Origin: an uncultured Clostridia bacterium
Lineage (GTDB): Bacteria; Bacillota; Clostridia; Christensenellales; QALW01
Length of the DNA: 64,000 nucleotides
Assembly: GCA_934434555.1 (NCBI GenBank)
Contig: CAKRZX010000008.1
Span: 19,950-83,949, forward strand
Direction: 5' to 3'
Each line of letters opens with the position of its first letter. Positions within the stretch are counted from its first letter, which is position 1. A program made the position numbers and the translations under genes. The notes under the pieces were generated by a model. The model saw only the letters and a list, made by a program, of their open reading frames with translations, was not told the DNA's origin and made no database searches. Below are positions 9,033-16,826 of the stretch, piece after piece.

Positions 9033-10241
9033 TCAGAATAAAGGAACAACGTCTTCGCTTTTCCTTGTAAGATATTCACCGTGAGTAAAATCGGGCATAA
9101 TCTCCACTGAATTCTTTAATATCGACTGTTCGGAAAGCACCGAAACCGCCTGCCACACCGCACCGTCATAAACGTCAATAGGCATGGGTTTGTTGTTTTT
9201 AAGGGCATCAATAAATGCACCGTAGCAAAACAGGTCCATTCCGCCGTGACCGTGTTCCCTGTCTTCCTGGGTCACATTCCTCCAAATTTCAGGGCGAAGT
9301 GCCTCATATTTCTTTGCATTGTCCATATATTCCTTTGCACATTCAACCGTGCTCCAAAATTCTTTATCCCCGTCAAAGAAGAAAGAGTTGGTGTCCATAA
9401 AATATGAACCCTTTGTTCCGCGAACGGTAAATGCGCGGGAATAGGAGCGGGGGAGTGTGGTATCAAGGGTGGTGCGGATCAATTCGCCGTCAGCGCATTT
9501 AATAAGGGTTTCAACTATATCGCCCTGCGAAAAACGGGTGGATTTCATCTCCTCGTCAGCGTCGGGACGGGAAGTGATATATTCTTCAAGCCCTGCCGCC
9601 TTTGATGCAACCGACATAACCGAAACAATTCTGTTGCCGCGGTTTATATTAAGTAAACGGGATATGGGGCCGAGTTCGTGCGTGGGATAGTTTTCAAGGC
9701 AGCGTGTCTTATAATTGTCAAAACGGTAATGCCTGTTTTTGTGCCCGTATGCAATTTCCTGGCGCAGGTCGTGCCCGTATGCACCGGAACAGGACACGAT
9801 ACTGCCTAACATACCGCGGCGCACAAGAGAGGTTGCAAGAAGTTCTTCCTCACCGAAGCAGCAGTTTTCCATAAACATATAGGGTGTTTTTGTTCTTTCG
9901 TGGGTGCGTACAAGTTCAAAGCAGTTTTCAAGCGAATACTCACATCCCACTTCACTTCCTACGGCAATGCCCTTCTCCATGGCATAAAGCGCAACCTCGC
10001 AGTGGCTGTCCCATGATGAGAGGACAAGAACCGCATCAAGCCCGCCTACTGAAAGCGCCTCCCTGTAATCAGTAAATGCCTTGGGTGAAAAACCGTATTT
10101 TTCAAGGTCGGCTTTTGCCTTTTCGGCACGTTCGGGATATTTGTCACACACGGAAACAAAATTTACATCCTTTAATTTAGTTAAAACATTAGGTACAAGG
10201 TCGCTGGCACGCTGACCGTATCCTACAATAGCAACATTCAT
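9033..10241 (-). CDS. Gfo/Idh/MocA-fold protein, GH109-like NAD-dependent glycosidase candidate
   Basis: The 402-residue protein opens with a Rossmann NAD-binding motif (VAIVGYGQRA). Its middle carries features I associate with the NAD-dependent glycosidase branch (GH109, alpha-N-acetylgalactosaminidase type) rather than with dehydrogenases: MENCCF, GAYGHDLRQE, and YPTHELGPI followed by LNINRGNR. The usual dehydrogenase Glu-Lys-Pro motif is not evident; the equivalent region reads SEVGCEYSL. GH109 enzymes retain NAD and cleave by oxidation-elimination. The start at 10241 is chosen because AAGGAGG lies 10 nt upstream; a longer frame to 10301 has no ribosome site. It pairs with the 6835-8907 hydrolase and a divergent AraC gene. 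A plain oxidoreductase remains possible. Confidence 0.75.
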   Translation of the reverse strand: MNVAIVGYGQRASDLVPNVLTKLKDVNFVSVCDKYPERAEKAKADLEKYGFSPKAFTDYREALSVGGLDAVLVLSSWDSHCEVALYAMEKGIAVGSEVGCEYSLENCFELVRTHERTKTPYMFMENCCFGEEELLATSLVRRGMLGSIVSCSGAYGHDLRQEIAYGHKNRHYRFDNYKTRCLENYPTHELGPISRLLNINRGNRIVSVMSVASKAAGLEEYITSRPDADEEMKSTRFSQGDIVETLIKCADGELIRTTLDTTLPRSYSRAFTVRGTKGSYFMDTNSFFFDGDKEFWSTVECAKEYMDNAKKYEALRPEIWRNVTQEDREHGHGGMDLFCYGAFIDALKNNKPMPIDVYDGAVWQAVSVLSEQSILKNSVEIMPDFTHGEYLTRKSEDVVPLF

Positions 10242-10266
10242 TTTTGTATGCCTCCTTTTTTTCTGT

Positions 10267-10295
10267 ATTATACTTTGTTTTTTGCGTGCGGACAA
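10267..10295 (-). promoter_or_regulatory. Promoter of the GH109-like gene
   Basis: On the minus strand TTGTCC (10290-10295), a 17-nt spacer and TATAAT (10267-10272). It is back to back with the araC promoter within 140 bp, a layout expected for control by the divergent regulator. Confidence 0.65.
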
Positions 10296-10331
10296 TGGCA
10301 CAAATTATCTGTTATATGTGTTTTTTTATCA

Positions 10332-10360
10332 TTTACAAAACATATCCCTTGTGATATAAT
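10332..10360 (+). promoter_or_regulatory. Promoter of the AraC-family gene at 10380
   Basis: TTTACA (10332-10337), a 17-nt spacer and a perfect TATAAT (10355-10360), followed by the ribosome site GGGGGAG. Confidence 0.7.
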
Positions 10361-10379
10361 AAAAATCAGGGGGAGTTAT

Positions 10380-11195
10380 ATGTCACAATTTATAAAAACA
10401 CCGGCACTGTACAAACAGTATACTTCGGAAAGTGAACCGAATATTATTTCAATAGGCTATAACGATTTTTCATTTGTTGCACCGTTAAAGTGCTATCGGA
10501 TGCAGGAGTTCTGGACACTGCATCTTGTTTTAAGCGGTAAAGGCGTTTTTTTTACCGAAAAAAACAAAACCTGCATTTCGTCAGGGCAGGCATTTGTAAC
10601 GTTTCCTGATACAAAAATGATGTACTACCCTGACGAAAATGACCGCTGGGAATATATGTGGTTTTCTTTTTCGGGAGGCGAAACAATAGCAAAAAAACTG
10701 GGCGTAAATGAGGCCGACCCGGTATGTGCGGGCAATATACTTTCGCTGCTGCCTGAAATTAAAAACCTGCTGATAAGCGCACAGGACAATACAGAAAGTA
10801 ATTTTTTTGTTTTGTCGGTATTCTATTCAGTGCTTGACGCGCTTACCAAAACACAGGCGGCAGGCAGCCGCGGCGCAATGGAAATGATAGCCTCCGGCTT
10901 TTGCTCGCCTGATTTTTCAATAGACAGCCTTTGCGGAAGATGCGGGGTAAGCCATGCTAAACTCTGCCGCGATTTCAGAGCATTTGCCGGTACCACACCT
11001 CAAAAATATCTTGAAAAATGCCGGATAGACTACGCTTGCCGCCTGCTTGAAAGCACCGACCTTACCGTAAACGAAGTTGCTTATTCCTGCGGATATTCCG
11101 ATTCGGCGCATTTTATGAAAACGTTTAAGAAAACAATGTCGGTTACCTGTACCGAATTCCGAAAAAAAGAGAAAAATAAAACATTTACAAATTAG
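10380..11195 (+). CDS. AraC-family transcriptional regulator
   Basis: The 271-residue protein has an N-terminal AraC-type cupin ligand domain (about 20-110) and a C-terminal pair of helix-turn-helix motifs (about 175-265), with the second HTH reading VNEVAYSCGYSDSAHFMKTF, typical of the family. The start is set by the GGGGGAG ribosome site just before ATG 10380; the frame extends further upstream but without initiation signals. Divergence from the GH109-like/hydrolase pair suggests it senses a sugar and switches those genes on. The ligand is unknown. It shows no close resemblance to the second AraC protein at 59659 beyond the HTH. Confidence 0.9.
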   Translation: MSQFIKTPALYKQYTSESEPNIISIGYNDFSFVAPLKCYRMQEFWTLHLVLSGKGVFFTEKNKTCISSGQAFVTFPDTKMMYYPDENDRWEYMWFSFSGGETIAKKLGVNEADPVCAGNILSLLPEIKNLLISAQDNTESNFFVLSVFYSVLDALTKTQAAGSRGAMEMIASGFCSPDFSIDSLCGRCGVSHAKLCRDFRAFAGTTPQKYLEKCRIDYACRLLESTDLTVNEVAYSCGYSDSAHFMKTFKKTMSVTCTEFRKKEKNKTFTN

Positions 11196-11198
11196 TGC

Positions 11199-11226
11199 TT
11201 GAAAAAAATCGAAAAAGGTGTATAAT
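11199..11226 (+). promoter_or_regulatory. Promoter of upp
   Basis: TTGAAA (11199-11204), a 16-nt spacer and TATAAT (11221-11226). It starts four bases after the araC stop. Confidence 0.6.
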
Positions 11227-11261
11227 ATAATTTTGAAAATATTAACTTGGAGGACTGCGAA

Positions 11262-11891
11262 ATGAGTCAGTTACACGTTATCGACCACCCGCTTATACAG
11301 CACAAACTTACCATTATGAGAGAGGTACAGACCGGACCCAAGGATTTCAGAGAATTGCTTAACGAAATTACCACACTTATGGGGTATGAGATTACCCGTG
11401 ACTTCACTCTTTGCGAGAGAGAAATAGAAACGCCCCTTTGCAAGACTGTCGGCAAGACAATTGACGGTAAAAAAGTTGCCATTGTACCTATTTTGAGGGC
11501 AGGTTTAGGTATGGTGGACGGGCTTCTTTCGCTTATTCCTGTTGCAAAAGTAGGCCATATCGGACTTTACCGCGACCCTGTTACCCACAAACCCGAAACA
11601 TATTATTGCAAAATGCCCGTTGACATCGAGGAAAGGGACGTAATCATCGTTGATCCGATGCTTGCTACCGGCGGCAGCGCCTGCGATGCCATTGAAAAAA
11701 TGAAAGAAAAGAATGTTAAAAGAATCCGCCTTATGTGCCTTGTGGGCGCACCCGAGGGCGTTAAGAAAGTACAGGCAGAGCATCCCGACGTTGATATCTA
11801 CATTGCCGCACTGGACGAAAAACTTAATGAAAACTGCTACATCGTTCCCGGTTTGGGCGATGCAGGCGACAGGCTTTACGGAACGAAATAA
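11262..11891 (+). CDS. upp: Uracil phosphoribosyltransferase
   Basis: Pyrimidine salvage enzyme that joins uracil to PRPP to give UMP. The 209 residues are the usual family length. The PRPP loop VDPMLATGGSA is intact and the C-terminal uracil-binding segment YIVPGLGDAGDRLYGTK is canonical. The start MSQLHVIDHPLIQHKL is preferred because GGAGG lies 8 nt upstream; an ATG 15 bases earlier has no such site. The gene stands alone between its own promoter and a terminator. Confidence 0.98.
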   Translation: MSQLHVIDHPLIQHKLTIMREVQTGPKDFRELLNEITTLMGYEITRDFTLCEREIETPLCKTVGKTIDGKKVAIVPILRAGLGMVDGLLSLIPVAKVGHIGLYRDPVTHKPETYYCKMPVDIEERDVIIVDPMLATGGSACDAIEKMKEKNVKRIRLMCLVGAPEGVKKVQAEHPDVDIYIAALDEKLNENCYIVPGLGDAGDRLYGTK

Positions 11892-11956
11892 ACGGATACG
11901 GTTTTGCCGCACAAACCGCAAAGGTGTTGCCGGCTGCATAAATATTTTACAAACAA

Positions 11957-11980
11957 AGAGGGTCTGTACCCTCTTTTTTT
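11957..11980 (+). terminator. Terminator of upp
   Basis: Stem agagggt / accctct with a 4-nt loop, followed by a T tract. The promoter of the next gene begins 11 nt later. Confidence 0.85.
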
Positions 11981-11990
11981 ATTCGATCGA

Positions 11991-12019
11991 TTGACAGAAA
12001 AATATACATAATATATAAT
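11991..12019 (+). promoter_or_regulatory. Consensus promoter of the LtaS-like gene
   Basis: A perfect TTGACA (11991-11996), a 17-nt spacer and a perfect TATAAT (12014-12019) predict strong vegetative expression. Confidence 0.8.
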
Positions 12020-12054
12020 TATATTCATCAGAATAATTTCTGTGGGGGAATTTT

Positions 12055-14064
12055 ATGAAAGAGTTTTTGAAAAAGATAAAGGTCAATAAAATAGCACCGT
12101 GGATATTTTTGCTTTTTGTTTGCGTGTACGATGAACTGCTTCTGCATTTTTGGACAAACGAGAACTTTACCGTCAGCCGCTTTTTTGCAGTGCTGCTGTT
12201 TTCTGTTGCCACGGGATTATTTCTGTCGTTCTTTTGCACACTCGGCAAAACCGAAAAGGCAGACAAAATCACTGCCCTTGTAATGAGCATTGTTTTGGGT
12301 GTTTTCTGCCTGCTTGAATTCTTTATCAAGGACTCGTTCAACACGTTTATGTCGCTCAGGGTGGTTGCGACCACAACCGGCGACGTGGCGGGGGAATATT
12401 CTGGACTGATTTTCACCATTATTCTCCGTCAGTTCTGGCGAATTCTGATTGTTGCACTGCCTATAATCGCATATTTTATCACCTGCAATTATAAAAAGCA
12501 GGGCAGACAAAGGCAACTTGTTTTAAGAATTTTTATGGTTATGGTATGCCTTGCATCGTATTTTTCAGGCGACGTGCTTTCACTTGCCGGCGCAGATTCG
12601 GGCAAGTATACCGATGAATATAATTTCAACGATGCCGTTCAGGCTTTCGGGCTTGCCACGGGGACAAGGCTTGACGTCGCCGATATGCTTTTCGGGCATA
12701 AAGGCTCGGATTTTGTTGACGTTGCCACGCCCGAACCGGAAGAAACGCCAACGCCGGACCCGCAATCCACGTCAACACCCGCAGTTTACGGCGACAACGT
12801 TTCGGATATCGATTTTAACGCCCTTGCCGAAAGCACGTCGGATAAGCAACTTGCCGCAATGCACAGTTACGTTGCATCGCAGACGCCCTCAAAAAAGAAC
12901 GAGTATACCGGGCTTTTCAAGGGCAAGAATCTTATATTTGTTACCGCAGAGGCGTTTTCAAAGGAAGTAATCGACCCGAATCTTACGCCTACGCTGTACC
13001 GCCTTGCAACAAAGGGAATCAATTTTACCGATTATTATCAGCCCGCGTGGGGCGGAAGTACTTCGTCGGGCGAATACTCGAACCTTATCGGGCTTGTTCC
13101 CACCGAGGGCGTAAACAGCATTAAAAAGACAATAGGGCACAATATGTATTATACGCTGGGAAATCAGTTTACGAGAATAAATTACACCACCCTTGCGTAT
13201 CACAATAATTCCTACACATATTATGACCGTAATAAAACACATGAAAATCTGGGCTATTCCAAGTTTATGGGTATGGGAAACGGTATGGAGCAGGGAGTAA
13301 AAAAACTTTGGCCCGAAAGCGACCAGGAAATGATAGACTTTACACTTCCCCAGTATATAAACAAACAGCCGTTTTGCATATACTATATGTCGGTAAGCGG
13401 TCACTGCCGCTACACCCGCAGCGGAAATTCAATGTCGTCGAGAAACTACGATAAAGTTAAGGATATGAACTGTTCGGAAACCTTGAAGTGCTATTATGCG
13501 GCAAATCTTGAACTTGAATTTGCTATGCGCGACTTGGTTGCGGGGCTTGAAGAGGCGGGAATCGCGGACGATACGGTTATCGTTATCGGTGCCGACCACT
13601 ATCCCTACGGCTTGGATAAGAGCGACACTTGGGATAACAAAGAGGACTATCTTGCCGAACTTTACGGCTATACCGCAGACACCGTTTTCAAGCGCGACCA
13701 TTCGGGACTGATTATTTGGAGCGGCTCAATAGAGGATAAGAACATCACCGTTACCGACCCCGTTTACAGTCTTGATTTGATTCCTACTTTATCAAACCTG
13801 TTCGGGCTTGAATACGATTCCAGAATGCTTGTGGGAAGAGATGTGTTTTCAAATCAGATGCCGCTTGCGTTGTGGATGAATTACAGTTGGAAAACCGACA
13901 AAGGCACGTTTGATGCGTCGAAAAATAAATTTACTCCCGCCGACGGCGTTACCGTGGACGAGAATTACGTAAAGAATATTTCGGCAATAGTAAAAAATAA
14001 AATCAAGTACTCAAAATATGTACTGCAAAACGACTATTACGGCACGGTTTTCGGGAAAAAATAA
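12055..14064 (+). CDS. LtaS-like sulfatase-fold membrane protein (lipoteichoic acid synthase family)
   Basis: Probable polyglycerolphosphate or phosphoglycerol transferase acting outside the membrane. About five transmembrane helices occupy residues 13-175, a Thr/Pro-rich linker follows (about 223-245), and the extracellular sulfatase-fold domain fills about 290-620. Metal and catalytic positions are visible: Glu in LIFVTAEAFSK, the candidate nucleophile Thr in WGGSTSSGEYSNL, Arg in YYDRNK, and Asp-His in VIGADHYPYG. The length of 669 matches LtaS enzymes. A related phosphoglycerol transferase that decorates other glycans is the main alternative. The gene is monocistronic. Confidence 0.85.
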   Translation: MKEFLKKIKVNKIAPWIFLLFVCVYDELLLHFWTNENFTVSRFFAVLLFSVATGLFLSFFCTLGKTEKADKITALVMSIVLGVFCLLEFFIKDSFNTFMSLRVVATTTGDVAGEYSGLIFTIILRQFWRILIVALPIIAYFITCNYKKQGRQRQLVLRIFMVMVCLASYFSGDVLSLAGADSGKYTDEYNFNDAVQAFGLATGTRLDVADMLFGHKGSDFVDVATPEPEETPTPDPQSTSTPAVYGDNVSDIDFNALAESTSDKQLAAMHSYVASQTPSKKNEYTGLFKGKNLIFVTAEAFSKEVIDPNLTPTLYRLATKGINFTDYYQPAWGGSTSSGEYSNLIGLVPTEGVNSIKKTIGHNMYYTLGNQFTRINYTTLAYHNNSYTYYDRNKTHENLGYSKFMGMGNGMEQGVKKLWPESDQEMIDFTLPQYINKQPFCIYYMSVSGHCRYTRSGNSMSSRNYDKVKDMNCSETLKCYYAANLELEFAMRDLVAGLEEAGIADDTVIVIGADHYPYGLDKSDTWDNKEDYLAELYGYTADTVFKRDHSGLIIWSGSIEDKNITVTDPVYSLDLIPTLSNLFGLEYDSRMLVGRDVFSNQMPLALWMNYSWKTDKGTFDASKNKFTPADGVTVDENYVKNISAIVKNKIKYSKYVLQNDYYGTVFGKK

Positions 14065-14066
14065 GG

Positions 14067-14095
14067 CGTGGAGCGCATTGCGCTCCACGTTTTTT
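14067..14095 (+). terminator. Terminator of the LtaS-like gene
   Basis: A 10-bp perfect stem (cgtggagcgc / gcgctccacg) with a 3-nt loop and a run of T. Confidence 0.9.
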
Positions 14096-14152
14096 ACACG
14101 GGACAAGGCGTGATAATTTGCATTTCGAAAAATGCTTTTTACTTGTTTTACA

Positions 14153-14196
14153 CGGTAGGACGGGTGGCTTGCTTTCCGCCGGATTCCGCAACGGTA
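14153..14196 (+). repeat. Degenerate copy of the CGGTAGGG hairpin repeat
   Basis: It begins with acggtaggacgggtgg and ends near ccgccggattccgc, matching the pattern CGGTAGGG-stem-loop-stem-AATTCGG of the repeats at 28843 and 29201 with several differences. The stem is weak. The call rests on pattern resemblance only. Confidence 0.4.
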
Positions 14197-14362
14197 TTTT
14201 TTACGGGTGCGGCTGTATCATTTGCAAACCCACAATTTTTCAACGCGCGCGGCGAAATATATGCCCTTGCTCTACAATGTTGAAACAGCTTTGCGGATAA
14301 AGATAAAAGCTGCGGTTAAATCGTTTTTTTGAATTACTTTTTTATGCTTTTTATTTATTCTC

Positions 14363-14465
14363 TACCGTAGGGCAGGGCTTTATGTCCTGCCGTCTTTCGG
14401 AGAGATGATTTTTTGCAAAATGACAGGCGCTTTGCAGCATTATGTCCCTTGCAATTCGCAATCTT
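14363..14465 (+). repeat. Diverged copy of the intergenic hairpin repeat
   Basis: About 100 bp line up with 28840-28944 and 29198-29302. They share the CCGTAGGGC start, the hairpin, the spacing tcggagag.tgattttttgcaa, the ttgc.gca.tatgtc block and the closing gcaatctt. The hairpin stem has changed on both sides (GGCAGG/CCTGCC here, GGCGGG/CCCGCC there), so pairing is preserved. Confidence 0.75.
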
Positions 14466-14474
14466 GAAATGAAT

Positions 14475-14520
14475 TGCTGAAATAAAATAAGCCTTGCAAA
14501 AATATACTTTTTCAAGGCTT
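14475..14520 (-). terminator. Terminator of the beta-galactosidase gene
   Basis: Stem aagccttg / caaggctt (14489-14496 and 14513-14520) extended by paired A5/T5. On the minus strand it is followed by ttattttattt. It lies about 57 bp after the gene's stop. Confidence 0.75.
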
Positions 14521-14576
14521 GTTTATGTTATTTGTTTTACATCGTATGGAAATTTGCTCCCGCCGTTTTAGACCGG

Positions 14577-16739
14577 TCAGTAAAGAACAACGGATTCCTT
14601 TATATTGCCGCAGATTGCGATGATTTTTAGCGGCAAATCGCTGTTTGTACGAACGACCGCACGGGCACGCCCCTGATATGCCGGATGTGTAGGCGAAGAA
14701 TAGGGGATACGGGTTGACAAATCGCCCGTTCCGCAGCCGGCAAGATATCCGTTTTCCACGGTAAAGGTGATATTGCTGTTTTCGGCGGCGCAAATGTTGC
14801 CGTTTTCGTCAAAAAGACAGGCGTCAACGGCGACGGCGTCGTTGGGCGCGGGCTTTTTTGTTGATGTGGGTATAAGGCGGATATACCTTGCCTCCCTATG
14901 TGTTGTAAGGCTGTGCCTGATTATTTCCTCTCCGTTTTCGTCATAGCCAACGGCAATAAGCGTTCCGGGGGCAAAAATCACGTCTTTGGCAAACACGCAG
15001 CAGCCCGCTTTTTCGCATTCACCCAAAGGACGGTTGTTAAGGAATAAACGGACTTTTTGACAGTTTGAGTACACAAGTATATGCACTTCTTCGCCCTCTT
15101 GCCAATTCCAGTGGTCAAAGATCTTGTTATGGATAAGGCTTACGTCGTTCCATACAACCGTGTCGGCTTGCTGCATAACAGCGGCATGAATAACGGGAAC
15201 GGGCATAAATGCCGCCTGCACCTGGTAGCAAATCGACTTTTTATTGTCGCAGATGTCGATAAAGCCTCTTGCCCAACCGCGATACTCGGGTGAAATTGCC
15301 TCGCCCAGATATTCGACGCCGCCCCAATAGAACTGCCCGCAGGCATTAAGCCGCTTAACCTCTTCCAACCCGCAAAGATTCGGGCTGCCGACGTGCGCTT
15401 CACTTTGGATAAACACTTTTTCGGGGAAAAGAGCCATATCTTTCTCGAAGAAATTGAAAGTATAGTTATAACTGCACACATTCGCAGATGTGCATACATC
15501 AGACGGCGCAGAACTGTTCCAGTCAGGCGCGGTCCAGTTTATGCCGTCCTTGCGGCAGGGATACTGGGCAACGGTAACGGGGCGGGTGGGGTCTATGCTT
15601 TGGGCAAAGTCAACAATTTTTTTAATATATTCGGCGCCCTCTTTGCCCATTAAACGCTGCTGATTGGTTTCGTTGCCTATGCTCCAAACATAAACGCAGG
15701 GATGATTGATATCCCGAAGAATAAAATCGCGAAGTTCCTGCTGCCAGCAGGATTCAAAAGAATCAAAGTACTGGTCTTCAAGTTTATCAAAGCACTCGTC
15801 AAAAATGAGAAAGCCAAGTTCATCGCACATATCAAGAAGTTCGGGGGTGTGAGGGTTATGCGAAAGGCGCAGGGCATTTACCCCGATACTTTTCAACAGT
15901 TTCAGCCTGCTGTAAATAAGCGAATCATATGCCGCCGTGCCGCAAACACCCAAGTCGTGATGAATATTGAATCCCTGCGGGAAAAAGGGCTTTCCGTTTA
16001 TAATAACGCCGTGTTCGCGGGTAAGTTCTATTTTTCTTATGCCGAATTTCCTGAATATTTTCCTGCCTGCAACGGTTATTTCGGCAGTGTAAAGGTAAGG
16101 TAAATCCGGCGACCAAAGAATGGGCTCGGGAATTTTTATAACCGTATCGGAAGTAAACTTACCCTCTGCAATAACTTTGTTTTCGCCGTCAAGCACACGG
16201 ATTTCGCCGCTGCCGTCAAATTCGCTTTTGATATGCACTTCGCCGCCGTCGGCATTTATAATTATATTCTTTACGTAATTTTTCGGGCGGACATCAATAA
16301 ATGTGTGCCGATATATTCCGGTGCCCGTGTACCAGCGCGCAAAATGCAAAAGCCCTTTTCCCCGGGGAGTATTGTCAACGGTTATGTAAAGTTCGTTTTC
16401 GTCTTTAAGATAGGGTGTGATATCGATTTCAAAGCCGAGGTTTCCGTTTTCGCGCCCGTGAATTTCGTGTCCGTTTATATTGATTACGCTTTTACGGCAG
16501 ATTCCCTCAAATACAAGAAAAACAAGCTCGTCTTTTCCGTGTTTAACCGAAAAATTCTTTCTGTATGCGCATTTTCCGTAGGGAAGATATCCGCTTGCGT
16601 CTTCCTCTGACGACCATCTTTCGGGGCGGAATCCGCCGCAGTTATCGGCAGAAAGGAATATAGAGGCATCGTGCGGCAGAGTAACGTCAGCCCAATTTTC
16701 GCCGTAGGTAAATTGCCAGTTTTCATCAAATGATTTCAT
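14577..16739 (-). CDS. Glycoside hydrolase family 2 protein (beta-galactosidase-like), cytoplasmic
   Basis: The 720-residue GH2 enzyme has a sugar-binding jelly-roll domain (about 1-165, with ARWYTGTGIYRHT), an Ig-like domain (165-255), a TIM barrel (255-540) and C-terminal DUF4982/GH2-C-like beta domains (540-720). The barrel carries the acid/base Glu in SIGNETNQ and the candidate nucleophile Glu in FIQSEAHVGS. LSHNPHTPELLDMCDELG is the usual GH2 signature. There is no signal peptide, so it acts on imported oligosaccharide. The ATG is preceded by GAGGAGGG at 9 nt. Exact substrate (galactoside or another beta-glycoside) cannot be settled from sequence. Confidence 0.9.
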   Translation of the reverse strand: MKSFDENWQFTYGENWADVTLPHDASIFLSADNCGGFRPERWSSEEDASGYLPYGKCAYRKNFSVKHGKDELVFLVFEGICRKSVININGHEIHGRENGNLGFEIDITPYLKDENELYITVDNTPRGKGLLHFARWYTGTGIYRHTFIDVRPKNYVKNIIINADGGEVHIKSEFDGSGEIRVLDGENKVIAEGKFTSDTVIKIPEPILWSPDLPYLYTAEITVAGRKIFRKFGIRKIELTREHGVIINGKPFFPQGFNIHHDLGVCGTAAYDSLIYSRLKLLKSIGVNALRLSHNPHTPELLDMCDELGFLIFDECFDKLEDQYFDSFESCWQQELRDFILRDINHPCVYVWSIGNETNQQRLMGKEGAEYIKKIVDFAQSIDPTRPVTVAQYPCRKDGINWTAPDWNSSAPSDVCTSANVCSYNYTFNFFEKDMALFPEKVFIQSEAHVGSPNLCGLEEVKRLNACGQFYWGGVEYLGEAISPEYRGWARGFIDICDNKKSICYQVQAAFMPVPVIHAAVMQQADTVVWNDVSLIHNKIFDHWNWQEGEEVHILVYSNCQKVRLFLNNRPLGECEKAGCCVFAKDVIFAPGTLIAVGYDENGEEIIRHSLTTHREARYIRLIPTSTKKPAPNDAVAVDACLFDENGNICAAENSNITFTVENGYLAGCGTGDLSTRIPYSSPTHPAYQGRARAVVRTNSDLPLKIIAICGNIKESVVLY

Positions 16740-16766
16740 AAAAAAATACCCTCCTCATTTACGGAG

Positions 16767-16795
16767 AGTATAACATTGAGGAGTATAAAAGTCAA
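16767..16795 (-). promoter_or_regulatory. Promoter of the GH2 gene
   Basis: On the minus strand TTGACT (16790-16795), a 17-nt spacer and TATACT (16767-16772). Confidence 0.7.
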
Positions 16796-16826
16796 TATAA
16801 TTATATTGCGCATATAACTATATTGC
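16793..16826. promoter_or_regulatory. Two operator-like palindromes at the GH2 promoter
   Basis: 16793-16808 is a perfect 16-bp palindrome (CAATATAATTATATTG) that overlaps the -35 box. Directly upstream on the minus strand, 16810-16826 is a second, imperfect copy (GCATATAACTATATTGC). The positions fit a repressor, perhaps with two dimers side by side. The regulator is not identified. Confidence 0.5.

Larger units (their letters stand above)
14096..14488. other. Gene-free interval with degenerate repeat modules
   Basis: About 390 bp between two terminators. No frame has a ribosome site or recognisable product. It holds two decayed copies of the hairpin repeat family seen at 28.8-29.4 kb (near 14153-14196 and 14363-14465) and AT-rich filler. 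Confidence 0.7.
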
